Shown: positions 5,695 through 12,606 of the stretch, one piece after another
Layout of the letters: each line of letters opens with the position of its first letter
How positions within the stretch are numbered: position 1 is the stretch's first letter
Assembly: GCA_035354275.1 (NCBI GenBank)
Contig: DAOQAU010000040.1
Coordinates: 1 to 15,326, forward strand
Direction of reading: 5' to 3'
Length of the DNA: 15,326 nucleotides
From: DAOQAU01 sp035354275
Lineage (GTDB): Bacteria; Cyanobacteriota; Vampirovibrionia; Gastranaerophilales; Gastranaerophilaceae
Program-made: the position numbers and the translations under genes
The notes under the pieces: generated by a model
The model's input: the letters and a program-made list of their open reading frames with translations, nothing else
Told to the model about the DNA's origin: nothing
Databases searched by the model: none

Positions 5695-6774
5695 AAATTC
5701 GCAAAGAACGGAATTGCTTACAAGAATACCCTTTCTTGTAAGTGCAAAACCTATTTTCGTCTTTTTCAAGTGCCCTGAAATTAAGTATTTGTCAAGTATA
5801 GTCTTATATTTATCCCCAAAATTTATATTAAAATTTTTGTTTATTTTTTTTGTGTTGATTCCGGGGATTTTTCTGAATCCCAGAAAAATCGCCTCTTCAA
5901 GAATTTCTTTTTCAGTGAGTTTGTCTTTTGTTATTTTTAAAAGGGGATTTTTTATGTATTTTTTTAAATCCGTTTGATTTGTGTATCTGGTTTTGTTTTC
6001 ATATCCACTTGCCGATAATCCGAAACCATAGTAATTGTTGTTATTCCAATAATTAAGATTGTGTTTTGATTTAAATCCTTTTTTTGAAAAATTGCTTATT
6101 TCATAGTGTTTAAAGTTGTTTTTTTGGAGAATTTTTATCGCTGCCAAATACATGTCGGCTTGGGTATCTGAATCAGGCAGTGAGGCGGGCTGTTTTTTTG
6201 CAAAAAAACAGCCCGCCTCAATTTTAAGCCCGTAGAGCGAAATGTGTTGAATATTTAATTCAACAGCTTTTTGTAAATCTTTTTCAAAGTCACAGACAGT
6301 TTGTGTAGGGAGTCCGTAAATTAAATCGACGCTGATATTTTCAAAACCTGCTTTTTGAGCGGTTTTAACTGCTATTTTAATTTGTTTTGAATTATGCTTT
6401 CTTCCGATTAGCTTTAAAATTTTGTCGTTAAATGTTTGAGCACCGATGCTTATTCTGTTTATTCCAAGTTGTTTTAATTCTTTTAAATATTTTTCTGTTG
6501 TATCATTAGGATTTATTTCAAAAGTTATTTCTGTTTTTTGAGATGTTTTAAAAAGTGAAATTATTTTTTTGATTTCTGTCATAGTTAGGACAGAGGGCGT
6601 TCCGCCTCCAAAATAAAGGGTTTTAAGAAATTCACCCTTATATATAGTTTTAATTTCATACATTAAAGCTTCAAGATAAGCTTTTTTCAAATCAATTTTG
6701 TCAAAAGAAACAAAGGAACAGTAATTGCATTTACTCCTGCAAAAAGGTATGTGAATATAAGCATTTTTAGTCAT
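5686..6774 (-). CDS. hemW: Radical SAM family heme chaperone HemW
   Basis: HemN-like radical SAM protein that binds heme and inserts it into target proteins. The cluster motif CRSKCNYCSF (Cys12, Cys16, Cys19) lacks the fourth Cys that marks true coproporphyrinogen dehydrogenase HemN, which supports HemW. Further family motifs are GGGTP (56-60), SIGAQTFND, DLIYGLPTQT, and the HemW block HYEISNFSKKGFKSKHNLNYW. The 362 residues are near the usual length, with a C-terminal winged-helix-like part. No Shine-Dalgarno sequence precedes the ATG, and an in-frame TAA lies 12 bases upstream, so this is the first possible ATG. It follows the unknown membrane protein gene by 35 bp. The coding sequence contains a perfect 40-bp palindrome (6181-6220, residues 185-198) and two shorter hairpins (5866-5890, 5717-5742). 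The reading frame is intact through all of them. Confidence 0.9.
   Translation of the reverse strand: MTKNAYIHIPFCRSKCNYCSFVSFDKIDLKKAYLEALMYEIKTIYKGEFLKTLYFGGGTPSVLTMTEIKKIISLFKTSQKTEITFEINPNDTTEKYLKELKQLGINRISIGAQTFNDKILKLIGRKHNSKQIKIAVKTAQKAGFENISVDLIYGLPTQTVCDFEKDLQKAVELNIQHISLYGLKIEAGCFFAKKQPASLPDSDTQADMYLAAIKILQKNNFKHYEISNFSKKGFKSKHNLNYWNNNNYYGFGLSASGYENKTRYTNQTDLKKYIKNPLLKITKDKLTEKEILEEAIFLGFRKIPGINTKKINKNFNINFGDKYKTILDKYLISGHLKKTKIGFALTRKGILVSNSVLCEFLS
5717..5742. repeat. Inverted repeat at the hemW 3' end, just past yggT
   Basis: Arms CTTACAAGAA (5717-5726) and TTCTTGTAAG (5733-5742) pair perfectly around a 6-nt loop. Three more pairs (TTG/CAA) can form beyond a 2-nt bulge. It starts 23 bases after the yggT stop, inside hemW. 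No T run follows on the plus strand, so it is not a standard terminator, though it could protect or mark the yggT mRNA end. Confidence 0.6.
5866..5890. repeat. Inverted repeat within hemW
   Basis: Arms GATTTTTCTG (5866-5875) and CAGAAAAATC (5881-5890) pair perfectly around a 5-nt loop (AATCC). It lies in the codons for the conserved IFLGFRKIPG segment of HemW, so protein constraint may explain part of it. Confidence 0.6.
6181..6220. repeat. Perfect 40-bp palindrome within hemW
   Basis: The left arm 6181-6200 is TGAGGCGGGCTGTTTTTTTG and the right arm 6201-6220 is its exact reverse complement, with no loop bases. A GC-rich outer stem of 12 bp encloses an A/T-rich centre around TTTGCAAA. It encodes HemW residues Ile185-Ser198 without disturbing the frame or the expected protein length. 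Either transcript direction would fold into the same hairpin. Confidence 0.95.
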
Positions 6775-6809
6775 AAAATCATTTTATTCTAAAAAACACT
6801 TTGGTCAAA

Positions 6810-8273
6810 CTACTGTTTAGAATAATTAAAAAGGTTTTGATTTAAATCAATTTTAGGAAGATTATCTTGGGCTATGTTTTTAATTGTCAGCGTTTTATCT
6901 TCATATCTTTTTCTTGCGTTATCCGCAATTGTTCCTATTTTATTTATCACCAATCCTGATACAAGACCGAATACAATGGCAGGACCGCCGGCAACGAGAC
7001 TGACCGTACAGTAAAGTGCTGTTGCTATTGCTCCAAGTGCAGGAATACCGTATTTTAAAGCTACTGATAGCCTTTGGTCATTATTGTCTGCTTTGCCTAA
7101 TCCCCATCCGATAAGCCCCAAAGATGCCAAAATACTTAAAGAATCGTTAGGCGCAGAGCCTATTTTTAAATCTCTTATTTTGTCAAATAATTTGTCTGTT
7201 TCTAAATTTGTTGATTTATTAAGGTTTTTAATTGATTTATGCGCGATTTTTTTTAATTTTAAAAAGTCTTTTTCAGGCAGCAGTTCCTTATAAATGTCCA
7301 AAATTTCTTGTATTTCTCCTTTTTCTCCAACAAGTGAATCTTTTAAATGGTTTACTTGTTGCGAATGCGATATTTTTATCGGAGCTGCAAGTTCTTCTTG
7401 AATAAATGTTGTGTAACTTTTTCTGTCTTTTAAAAATTCTTTCAAATTCCCGAAAGTTTTTTCCCAGACTTTTTCGTTCATATTTCCTAGATTTTTGCCC
7501 ATCAATTCTAATCTTTCGTTTACTGTTTTTCTGTCAAAACCTTCGTCGTAAAGGGTTTTTACTTTTTGTATTTTTTCATCAAGTATTTTTATCAGTTCAT
7601 TTTTTCTTTCAAAGCTCATCCCTTGCTTAAGCGGGCTTTTTTCAATAATTTCATTTGTTTTTTTAAATTTCCACCTCATTTCTCCAAAAATACCGGATGT
7701 TTTTGTGTAGGCGTTTTTAACTGTTTTGGTGGATATTTTTTCAAACAGATTGGTAATCCAAGGATGAAATTTATTTAAAAGAGGAACTTTGTTTAATGTT
7801 TTATTTTTTTTCATTTTAATAAAAGCTCTGCCTACAATAACGTCTTTTAAAGAAGCAAAAGTGAAGCCTCCTTTGGCAAATTCAACCATGTATCTGGCTC
7901 CTTTAAGGGCATCTAAATATAAATTTCCCAATTTAGGAAGTTTTTGATTTTTGGATTTTAGCATTTTCATTCTTGCTGCCAGTGTTGTTGTTTTTTCGTC
8001 AAAGTATTTGTATAACTTATCGGTTTTTTGGTAAAAACTTTTTGGAAGTCCTTTCATTAATGCTAAAAGGCCAAAGCCTACGACTAAGGTTGTTAATGCA
8101 ATACTGTAACCCAATGCATGACTTTTTTTCTCTTGTGTGATATTGTCCGTGTTGTAAAGGTTTTGCGTCGAAGGTACGTAATAATTTCTCGCATTGACGG
8201 GCGAGTTTTTACTCGTTGTAAACTGCGAAAATACATTTTTATTATTTAATTCAGAATTTATAAGACTAGTCAT
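6810..8273 (-). CDS. Unrecognised membrane-associated protein, 487 residues
   Basis: I do not recognise this family. The start MTSLINSELNNKN has no signal peptide; residues 1-50 are polar and rich in Asn, Ser and Thr. A hydrophobic helix lies at about 54-76. A long Lys-rich, largely helical middle (about 80-375) follows, with several Glu/Lys/Leu stretches that could form coiled coils. The C-terminal part has hydrophobic segments at about 377-393, 406-428 and 429-447, rich in Gly and Ala, and ends in a polar tail. This suggests a helical region held between membrane anchors. No enzyme motif is visible. An AGAAGG sequence lies 11 bases before the ATG, a rather long spacing. It precedes hemW by 35 bp, which may be only incidental co-transcription. 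The codon use and AT content look like the neighbours, so recent transfer is not indicated. Confidence 0.8.
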   Translation of the reverse strand: MTSLINSELNNKNVFSQFTTSKNSPVNARNYYVPSTQNLYNTDNITQEKKSHALGYSIALTTLVVGFGLLALMKGLPKSFYQKTDKLYKYFDEKTTTLAARMKMLKSKNQKLPKLGNLYLDALKGARYMVEFAKGGFTFASLKDVIVGRAFIKMKKNKTLNKVPLLNKFHPWITNLFEKISTKTVKNAYTKTSGIFGEMRWKFKKTNEIIEKSPLKQGMSFERKNELIKILDEKIQKVKTLYDEGFDRKTVNERLELMGKNLGNMNEKVWEKTFGNLKEFLKDRKSYTTFIQEELAAPIKISHSQQVNHLKDSLVGEKGEIQEILDIYKELLPEKDFLKLKKIAHKSIKNLNKSTNLETDKLFDKIRDLKIGSAPNDSLSILASLGLIGWGLGKADNNDQRLSVALKYGIPALGAIATALYCTVSLVAGGPAIVFGLVSGLVINKIGTIADNARKRYEDKTLTIKNIAQDNLPKIDLNQNLFNYSKQ

Positions 8274-8304
8274 CTACACAAAACCTTCTTGTTTTTATTA
8301 AAAC

Positions 8305-8330
8305 AAAAAAGCCATATAAATTGCTTTTTT
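8305..8330 (-). terminator. Weak Rho-independent terminator after lpxB
   Basis: Arms AAAAAAGC (8305-8312) and GCTTTTTT (8323-8330) with a 10-nt loop. On the minus strand the stem is followed by G and then TTTT. Only two GC pairs support it. It lies 22 bp past the lpxB stop and before the unknown membrane protein gene. Confidence 0.5.
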
Positions 8331-8352
8331 ATTGGGTTTAAATAAACATTTG

Positions 8353-9483
8353 TTACATTAATGCGGATTTGATTTCTAAAGCTGCTTCATAAGGTGAATT
8401 TTTATCCGAAAGAAGCAATTTAACTTCTTTTAAATGTTCAATCTGTTCTTCTCTTGATTTTTTATCGTATAAAAGTTTTTCTATATTGTAGCAAATATTT
8501 TCCGCACTAAGTTTTTCCTGCAAAATTTCAGGGACAACAAGTTTATTTGAAATTATGTTTGGAAGCGAAACCTTATCAAGGCACCTTACAAGCAGATAAA
8601 TCAGGTATAAAAGCCATGGCCCTTTGTATGCTATTATCATAGGTGTTTCATAAAGAGCAGCTTCTAATGCTACCGTGCCTGATGCAAGAACTAGAGCATC
8701 AGAAACACTCAGCATTGCATGATTTTCACCTTTTATTACTTTAAAATCGGTATTTTTTAAATGTTTTTTGAAAACTTCATCCGATAAATTAGGTGCTTGT
8801 GAAATTAAAATTTGAAGTTCGGGATGTTTATTTTGGAGAATTTTTGCAGATTTTACGAATGTTTTCATAAGATTTTCAAGCTCAAAAATTCTTGAGCCGG
8901 GAAAAATAGAAACAAGTTTTTTATTTTTATCCAATTCGTGTTTTTCAAAAAATTCTTCTCGGTCGGCTTTAGGCGGAAGTTCCATTGTAAGCGGATGTCC
9001 GCAATAATGATTTTCGATTTTGTACTCATCGTACATAGGTTTTTCAAATGGGAAAATACACAGAACTTTATCAACATTCTTTTTAATCACGTTAATTCGC
9101 CATTTTCTGCTCGCCCAAATTTGAGGCGGGACATAATAGAAAATTTTGCAGTTAAGTTTTGTTTTCTTCAAAACTTTTGCGATATTAAGGTTAAATGCCC
9201 CGTAATCAACCAGCAATACCAAATCCGGCTTAAATTCGTTTTTTAAATAATTTATGATATTTTTGCCAAGATTAAGGTGATTTATGAGAATTTTTAAAGA
9301 AATTCCCATTACAGACATTTTCTCGTGTGTAGAAAAAAGTTTTACGCCGGCATTTTTAAGATTTTCTCCGCCGACACCTTCAATAATCACGTCAGGATAA
9401 ATTTTCTTAAGTTCATCCACTACCTTGCTTGCATGGATATCACCTGAGTGTTCACCTGTTATAATGAAGATTTTCTTAGTCAT
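8353..9483 (-). CDS. lpxB: Lipid-A-disaccharide synthase (LpxB)
   Basis: GT19 glycosyltransferase at the inner membrane that condenses UDP-2,3-diacylglucosamine with lipid X to form the lipid A disaccharide. The 376 residues match the family length. Motifs are GEHSGD (10-15), GVGG (36-39), VDYGAFN (92-98), YYVPPQIWASR (116-126), GHPL (162-165), PGSR (195-198) and SGTVALEAAL near the C-terminal substrate site. Asp93 matches the first, catalytically important Asp of the usual DxPxFN motif; the second Asp of the E. coli version is Ala here, a position that also varies in other phyla. The ATG lies one base after the lpxI stop (TAAAATG), so the two are translated from one message, in the order in which LpxI product feeds LpxB. 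Confidence 0.94.
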   Translation of the reverse strand: MTKKIFIITGEHSGDIHASKVVDELKKIYPDVIIEGVGGENLKNAGVKLFSTHEKMSVMGISLKILINHLNLGKNIINYLKNEFKPDLVLLVDYGAFNLNIAKVLKKTKLNCKIFYYVPPQIWASRKWRINVIKKNVDKVLCIFPFEKPMYDEYKIENHYCGHPLTMELPPKADREEFFEKHELDKNKKLVSIFPGSRIFELENLMKTFVKSAKILQNKHPELQILISQAPNLSDEVFKKHLKNTDFKVIKGENHAMLSVSDALVLASGTVALEAALYETPMIIAYKGPWLLYLIYLLVRCLDKVSLPNIISNKLVVPEILQEKLSAENICYNIEKLLYDKKSREEQIEHLKEVKLLLSDKNSPYEAALEIKSALM

Positions 9484-9484
9484 T

Positions 9485-10300
9485 TTAAACCGCCATAATT
9501 ACGATTTTATTTTTGTCCGCAAATTTTATTGTTTTTTCTTGATCCACGATAATTGTTTCGTTTGCTTCTACGCTCAAAAGAGTTGCACCATATTTTTTCA
9601 TTGTTTTAAGTGTTTTTAGTCCGACTGTGGGAATGTCAAATCTCTTGTCCTGAGATGGCTTTGCTACTTTCACAACGCAGGCTCCGCCTTTGGCAAGTTT
9701 TGCCCCCCTGCGTATGCACTTGTCTGTTCCTTCAATGGCTTCAACTGCCATAACCATTTTATTTTTAATTACAACGGACTGTCCTATGTCAAGTTTTCCC
9801 ATTTCTTTTGCCATTGCATAGCCATAATTAACATCATCCATTTGTGATTGGGTGGGATTGTATTTGCCGAGAACGCCTGCCGGAATCATTAAATTTTTAA
9901 TAAAAATTGTTTGATCTAAAACAGTTACTCCGACCTTTTCAAGTTCTCCTATAAGCGTAAGCATAACTTCATCATCATTAAGTTTTGAGGCATTTCTGAC
10001 TAATTCTATTGCTTTTGTGTCAAATTTAGGACGTTTTAAGAGCAGGCCTTTATGTACTTTGCCTAAAAAGGTAAGCTGTTTTATTTCTTCGGTTTCAAGA
10101 ATTTTTTGAATTTTAAGCACTTCACCAGGGGCTACAGAATAAACTTTCGAACAGTATTTTTTCAGTTGATTGTAATTGTCTGAACTGAGAGATATCCCAA
10201 TTACTTCAAATCCGTTTTCTTTGGCATACTGCGCCAATTTGACAGGTAAAAGCCCGTCCCCTGCGATTAAGCCCTGCTTATGTTCCAACATTAATGACAT
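9485..10300 (-). CDS. lpxI: UDP-2,3-diacylglucosamine pyrophosphatase LpxI (DUF1009)
   Basis: Hydrolyses UDP-2,3-diacylglucosamine to lipid X and UMP, the step before LpxB. It is the unrelated alternative to LpxH, first described in Caulobacter. Seen here are GLIAGDGLLP near the N-terminus, AVEAIEGTDKCIRRG (about 185-199) and the acidic SQDKRFDIPTVG stretch (about 216-227), which carries an aspartate needed for activity in characterised LpxI. At 271 residues it is full length. The start is taken at ATG 10300; a TTG at 10303 and an ATG at 10291 are in frame. GGGAGA lies 8 bases before the TTG and 11 before the ATG, so the TTG is a real alternative. lpxB follows directly, giving consecutive pathway steps in one operon. 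Confidence 0.92.
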   Translation of the reverse strand: MSLMLEHKQGLIAGDGLLPVKLAQYAKENGFEVIGISLSSDNYNQLKKYCSKVYSVAPGEVLKIQKILETEEIKQLTFLGKVHKGLLLKRPKFDTKAIELVRNASKLNDDEVMLTLIGELEKVGVTVLDQTIFIKNLMIPAGVLGKYNPTQSQMDDVNYGYAMAKEMGKLDIGQSVVIKNKMVMAVEAIEGTDKCIRRGAKLAKGGACVVKVAKPSQDKRFDIPTVGLKTLKTMKKYGATLLSVEANETIIVDQEKTIKFADKNKIVIMAV

Positions 10301-10332
10301 CAAAAATAATTCTCCCTAATCTATTTTCATCA

Positions 10333-10338
10333 ATTATA
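10333..10338 (-). promoter_or_regulatory. Possible -10 element of an lpxI-lpxB promoter
   Basis: Minus strand TATAAT in the 50-bp gap between kdsB and lpxI. No convincing -35 is seen. Together with the small terminator just upstream, it suggests lpxI-lpxB could be expressed separately from prmA-kdsB. Confidence 0.4.
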
Positions 10339-10342
10339 CTAT

Positions 10343-10361
10343 AAAAAACAACTTTAAGTTG
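10343..10361 (-). terminator. Weak terminator overlapping the kdsB stop codon
   Basis: On the minus strand CAACT-TAA-AGTTG is followed by six Ts. The TAA in the loop is the kdsB stop codon. The stem has only five pairs, so termination is likely partial at best. Confidence 0.3.
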
Positions 10362-11091
10362 ATTGGCTTACTATTTCTTTAAATTTTTCCAAATCTTCTG
10401 CGGTGTCTATTCCAACAGGACTGAAATCCACCACAAAAGTTTTGATTTTCATTCCGTTTTGAAGTGCTCTTAATTGCTCCAAGCTTTCGGCAAGTTCCAG
10501 CGAAGTCTGAGGAAGTTTTGTCATCTTTAAAAGAGCTTCTCTTTTGTAGCCGTAAATTCCCAAGTGCCCGTAAATTTTTGAATGACCTTCGTTTCTTTCA
10601 TAAGGGATTTTTGAGCGCGAAAAATAAAGCGCATAACCGTTTAAATCCCTTGCACATTTTACGCAGTTGGGATTTTCTATTTCTTTTTTATCGGTTAAAA
10701 CTCTTACAAGAGTGGAGATGTCGGCATCTTTATCATCTTTAACACCTTTTATTATCTGGTCAATGCTTTCGGGTGTAATTAAGGGCTCATCACCTTGAAG
10801 GTTTACAATATAAGAAATTTCGGGATATTTTTCGACAACTTCTGCTATCCTGTCGCTTCCGCTTTGATGTGTGTCGGAAGTCATTTCGGCTTCTGCTCCA
10901 AACATAATTGCGGTATTATAAATCTCTTGATTGTCTGTTGCAATAATTATTCTATCTGCAAGCTTTGACTTAACGGCTTTTTCGAAAACCCATTGTATTA
11001 TGGGCTTATCGTTAACTATAATCAGCGGTTTGCCTTTTAGTCTTGTAGAATCATATCTTGCCGGAATTATTATTGCCGTTTGTCCTGTCAT
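10354..11091 (-). CDS. kdsB: 3-deoxy-manno-octulosonate cytidylyltransferase (CMP-Kdo synthetase, KdsB)
   Basis: Activates Kdo with CTP to CMP-Kdo, the donor for the inner core of LPS. The 245 residues match the E. coli enzyme length. Family motifs in order: IPARYDSTRLKGKPL (9-23) for CTP, THQSGSDRIAE (74-84), NLQGDEP (97-103, with the Mg-binding Asp101), YFSRSKIPYER, HLGIYGYKREAL, LEQLRALQNGMKI and GIDTAEDLE near the end. Its ATG overlaps the prmA stop by four bases (ATGA), so translation is coupled. Together with lpxI and lpxB downstream it indicates that the organism makes Kdo-lipid A, in contrast to most cyanobacteria, whose LPS is generally described as lacking Kdo. The CMP-pseudaminic/neuraminic synthetases are related but lack this exact motif set. 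Confidence 0.94.
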   Translation of the reverse strand: MTGQTAIIIPARYDSTRLKGKPLIIVNDKPIIQWVFEKAVKSKLADRIIIATDNQEIYNTAIMFGAEAEMTSDTHQSGSDRIAEVVEKYPEISYIVNLQGDEPLITPESIDQIIKGVKDDKDADISTLVRVLTDKKEIENPNCVKCARDLNGYALYFSRSKIPYERNEGHSKIYGHLGIYGYKREALLKMTKLPQTSLELAESLEQLRALQNGMKIKTFVVDFSPVGIDTAEDLEKFKEIVSQST

Positions 11092-11984
11092 TTTTTCCTC
11101 ACAGTCAGAGCCACCCAGTTTTCTTGTTGGGTTTGTTCAATTAATTCTAGTCCATGTTTTGCAATAGAGTCAAGCACTATATCTTTTTTTTCATTCAAAA
11201 TCCCGCTTAGAACAAGAGTGGCATTATCTTTCATTAAGACTTTTAAATCCACCATAATGTCTGCAAGGACATTGTGAAGGATGTTAGCCGTTATGAAGTC
11301 AAATTTGTTTTTTATCCTGCCTGCAGTGTTATATTCAAAATGACATTTATTCGAAACTGCGTTATTTTCTGAGTTATTTTGCGCAGTGTGAATTACGGTT
11401 TCATCATTATCACATCCGTATGCGGATATAGCACCGAATTTTATTGCACATATTGCAAGGATTCCCGAACCCGTTCCGATATCTGCCATTTTATCATTGA
11501 TTTTTAAATACTTTTCAATAGCGCGCATGCAAAGCTGTGTTGTGGGATGTGTTCCAGTCCCGAAGGCAGAGCCCGGGTCTAAAGATATTACTGTTTCTTC
11601 AGGTTTTGACTCATATTTAATCCAGCTTGGTACAACCGAAATTTTATCAGATACATGCGTAACGTCCCAATTTTCTTTCCATTTTTTTGACCAATCCTGA
11701 TTTTCTATTTTTATAATTTCGAAATCCCAACAGCCTAAGTCTTTATTGCTAAACCCTCTTTTTAAAAGCAGGTTTCTGTTTTTTTGCAAAACAGATTTAA
11801 TGTTTTTGTCGGATTTTAAAAATGCTTTTAAAATGCCTTCGGTTGTACTTACAAGTTCAAGGTCTTTATAAGTTTCTTCGGCTAAAATTACCCCTTCGCA
11901 TTCAAAATTTTCGAAACAAATATTTGAAACAATTTCTGAGGCTTCAGGGTTAATTTTGATTTTTAATTCGTAATAATTATCCAT
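11088..11984 (-). CDS. prmA: Ribosomal protein L11 methyltransferase (PrmA)
   Basis: SAM-dependent enzyme that trimethylates amino groups of ribosomal protein L11. The 298 residues comprise an N-terminal substrate-recognition domain (about 1-60, starting MDNYYELKIKI as in the family), a linker, and a class I methyltransferase domain. The PrmA-specific DPGSAFGTGTHPTT (136-149) is followed by the SAM loop DIGTGSG (168-174) and NILHNVL in the active-site region. A candidate promoter places the transcript start only about four bases before the ATG, and no Shine-Dalgarno sequence is present, so it may be read from an almost leaderless message. It is the first gene of prmA-kdsB, and possibly of prmA-kdsB-lpxI-lpxB. 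Confidence 0.92.
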   Translation of the reverse strand: MDNYYELKIKINPEASEIVSNICFENFECEGVILAEETYKDLELVSTTEGILKAFLKSDKNIKSVLQKNRNLLLKRGFSNKDLGCWDFEIIKIENQDWSKKWKENWDVTHVSDKISVVPSWIKYESKPEETVISLDPGSAFGTGTHPTTQLCMRAIEKYLKINDKMADIGTGSGILAICAIKFGAISAYGCDNDETVIHTAQNNSENNAVSNKCHFEYNTAGRIKNKFDFITANILHNVLADIMVDLKVLMKDNATLVLSGILNEKKDIVLDSIAKHGLELIEQTQQENWVALTVRKK

Positions 11985-11994
11985 TTTAATTATT

Positions 11995-12023
11995 CATATA
12001 TGTTTAGTAAAAATTTAGCACAA
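11995..12023 (-). promoter_or_regulatory. Possible prmA promoter
   Basis: On the minus strand, TTGTGC (12023-12018) and TATATG (12000-11995) are spaced by exactly 17 bp in the 116-bp divergent gap. Each is an imperfect match to consensus. Initiation would fall near 11988, very close to the ATG at 11984. Confidence 0.4.
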
Positions 12024-12054
12024 TTGTTAAAGAATGTAAATAAAGTTAATTTTA

Positions 12055-12085
12055 TTGTCAAAAACTAACGGCGTTTATTTATAAT
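12055..12085 (+). promoter_or_regulatory. Promoter of the small secreted protein gene
   Basis: TTGTCA (12055-12060) and a perfect TATAAT (12080-12085) with a 19-bp spacer, slightly long. Initiation near 12092 would leave a leader of about ten bases, so the AGGAG at 12091-12095 would lie at the very 5' end of the mRNA. Confidence 0.5.
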
Positions 12086-12100
12086 ACAAAAGGAGAAAAA

Positions 12101-12598
12101 ATGAAAATAGGAAAAATTGGCGGAACATTTTTATTAATATCCTCGGTGCTTACTTATGCTTGTGGGCGTGCCCCTTTACGCAAGGCTAGCGTTCAGGATG
12201 TTGCGCCGAAAATTGTTCAGACAATAAATTCACTCAGTATGAAAACCCGTAATTCTGTATCGGCTGATTCAAGCTTGGTTGAATTCGGGGTTGATACTTT
12301 GATGATTAATACCAATTTGACAAAAAATGTTCCCAAGTTTATTAATTGGTTAAATGAAAACGGTAGAAAACATGTTCAAAAGGTAGAGACAGGTTATCAT
12401 TTAGAAACTCGTCTTATGTATATGAATGGAAAATGGATACCTATGCCTTTTAGAGTTGTTGATTATTCGGATAAGTATATTCCAAGTAGTGTAAAAACTG
12501 TAGCCGCAGAGCAGCTATACATTGATAAAAATAAAATTTTATATTTGCCTGTTGAATATTATGGAAAACCAAATCCTAAAATAACCAATGGATTTTAG
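12101..12598 (+). CDS. Small exported protein, possible lipoprotein, function unknown
   Basis: I do not recognise a family. The 165 residues open with an export signal: MKIGKIGG, a hydrophobic stretch (about 9-20), then Cys21 in LTYACGRAP. Length and position suit a lipoprotein, but the lipobox is poor (Thr at -3, Tyr at -2, Ala at -1), so cleavage by signal peptidase I after Ala20 is also possible. The mature part is basic, with a helical-looking segment (about 30-95) followed by short aromatic-rich stretches such as YMNGKWIPMPFRVVDYSDKY and LYLPVEYYGKP that look like beta strands of a small soluble domain. AGGAG lies five bases before the ATG. It is a single-gene unit, divergent from prmA and ending eight bp from the end of accA. 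Confidence 0.75.
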   Translation: MKIGKIGGTFLLISSVLTYACGRAPLRKASVQDVAPKIVQTINSLSMKTRNSVSADSSLVEFGVDTLMINTNLTKNVPKFINWLNENGRKHVQKVETGYHLETRLMYMNGKWIPMPFRVVDYSDKYIPSSVKTVAAEQLYIDKNKILYLPVEYYGKPNPKITNGF

Positions 12599-12606
12599 AT
12601 AAAAAT

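Noticed and set aside
5686..6774. Coproporphyrinogen III dehydrogenase (HemN) for the radical SAM gene
   Set aside because: The fourth cysteine of the HemN motif is absent and the EISNF...HNLNYW block is characteristic of HemW.
9153..9175. Inverted repeat AAGTTTTG/CAAAACTT in lpxB
   Set aside because: Eight-bp A/T-rich stems are expected by chance several times in a window of this size and composition.
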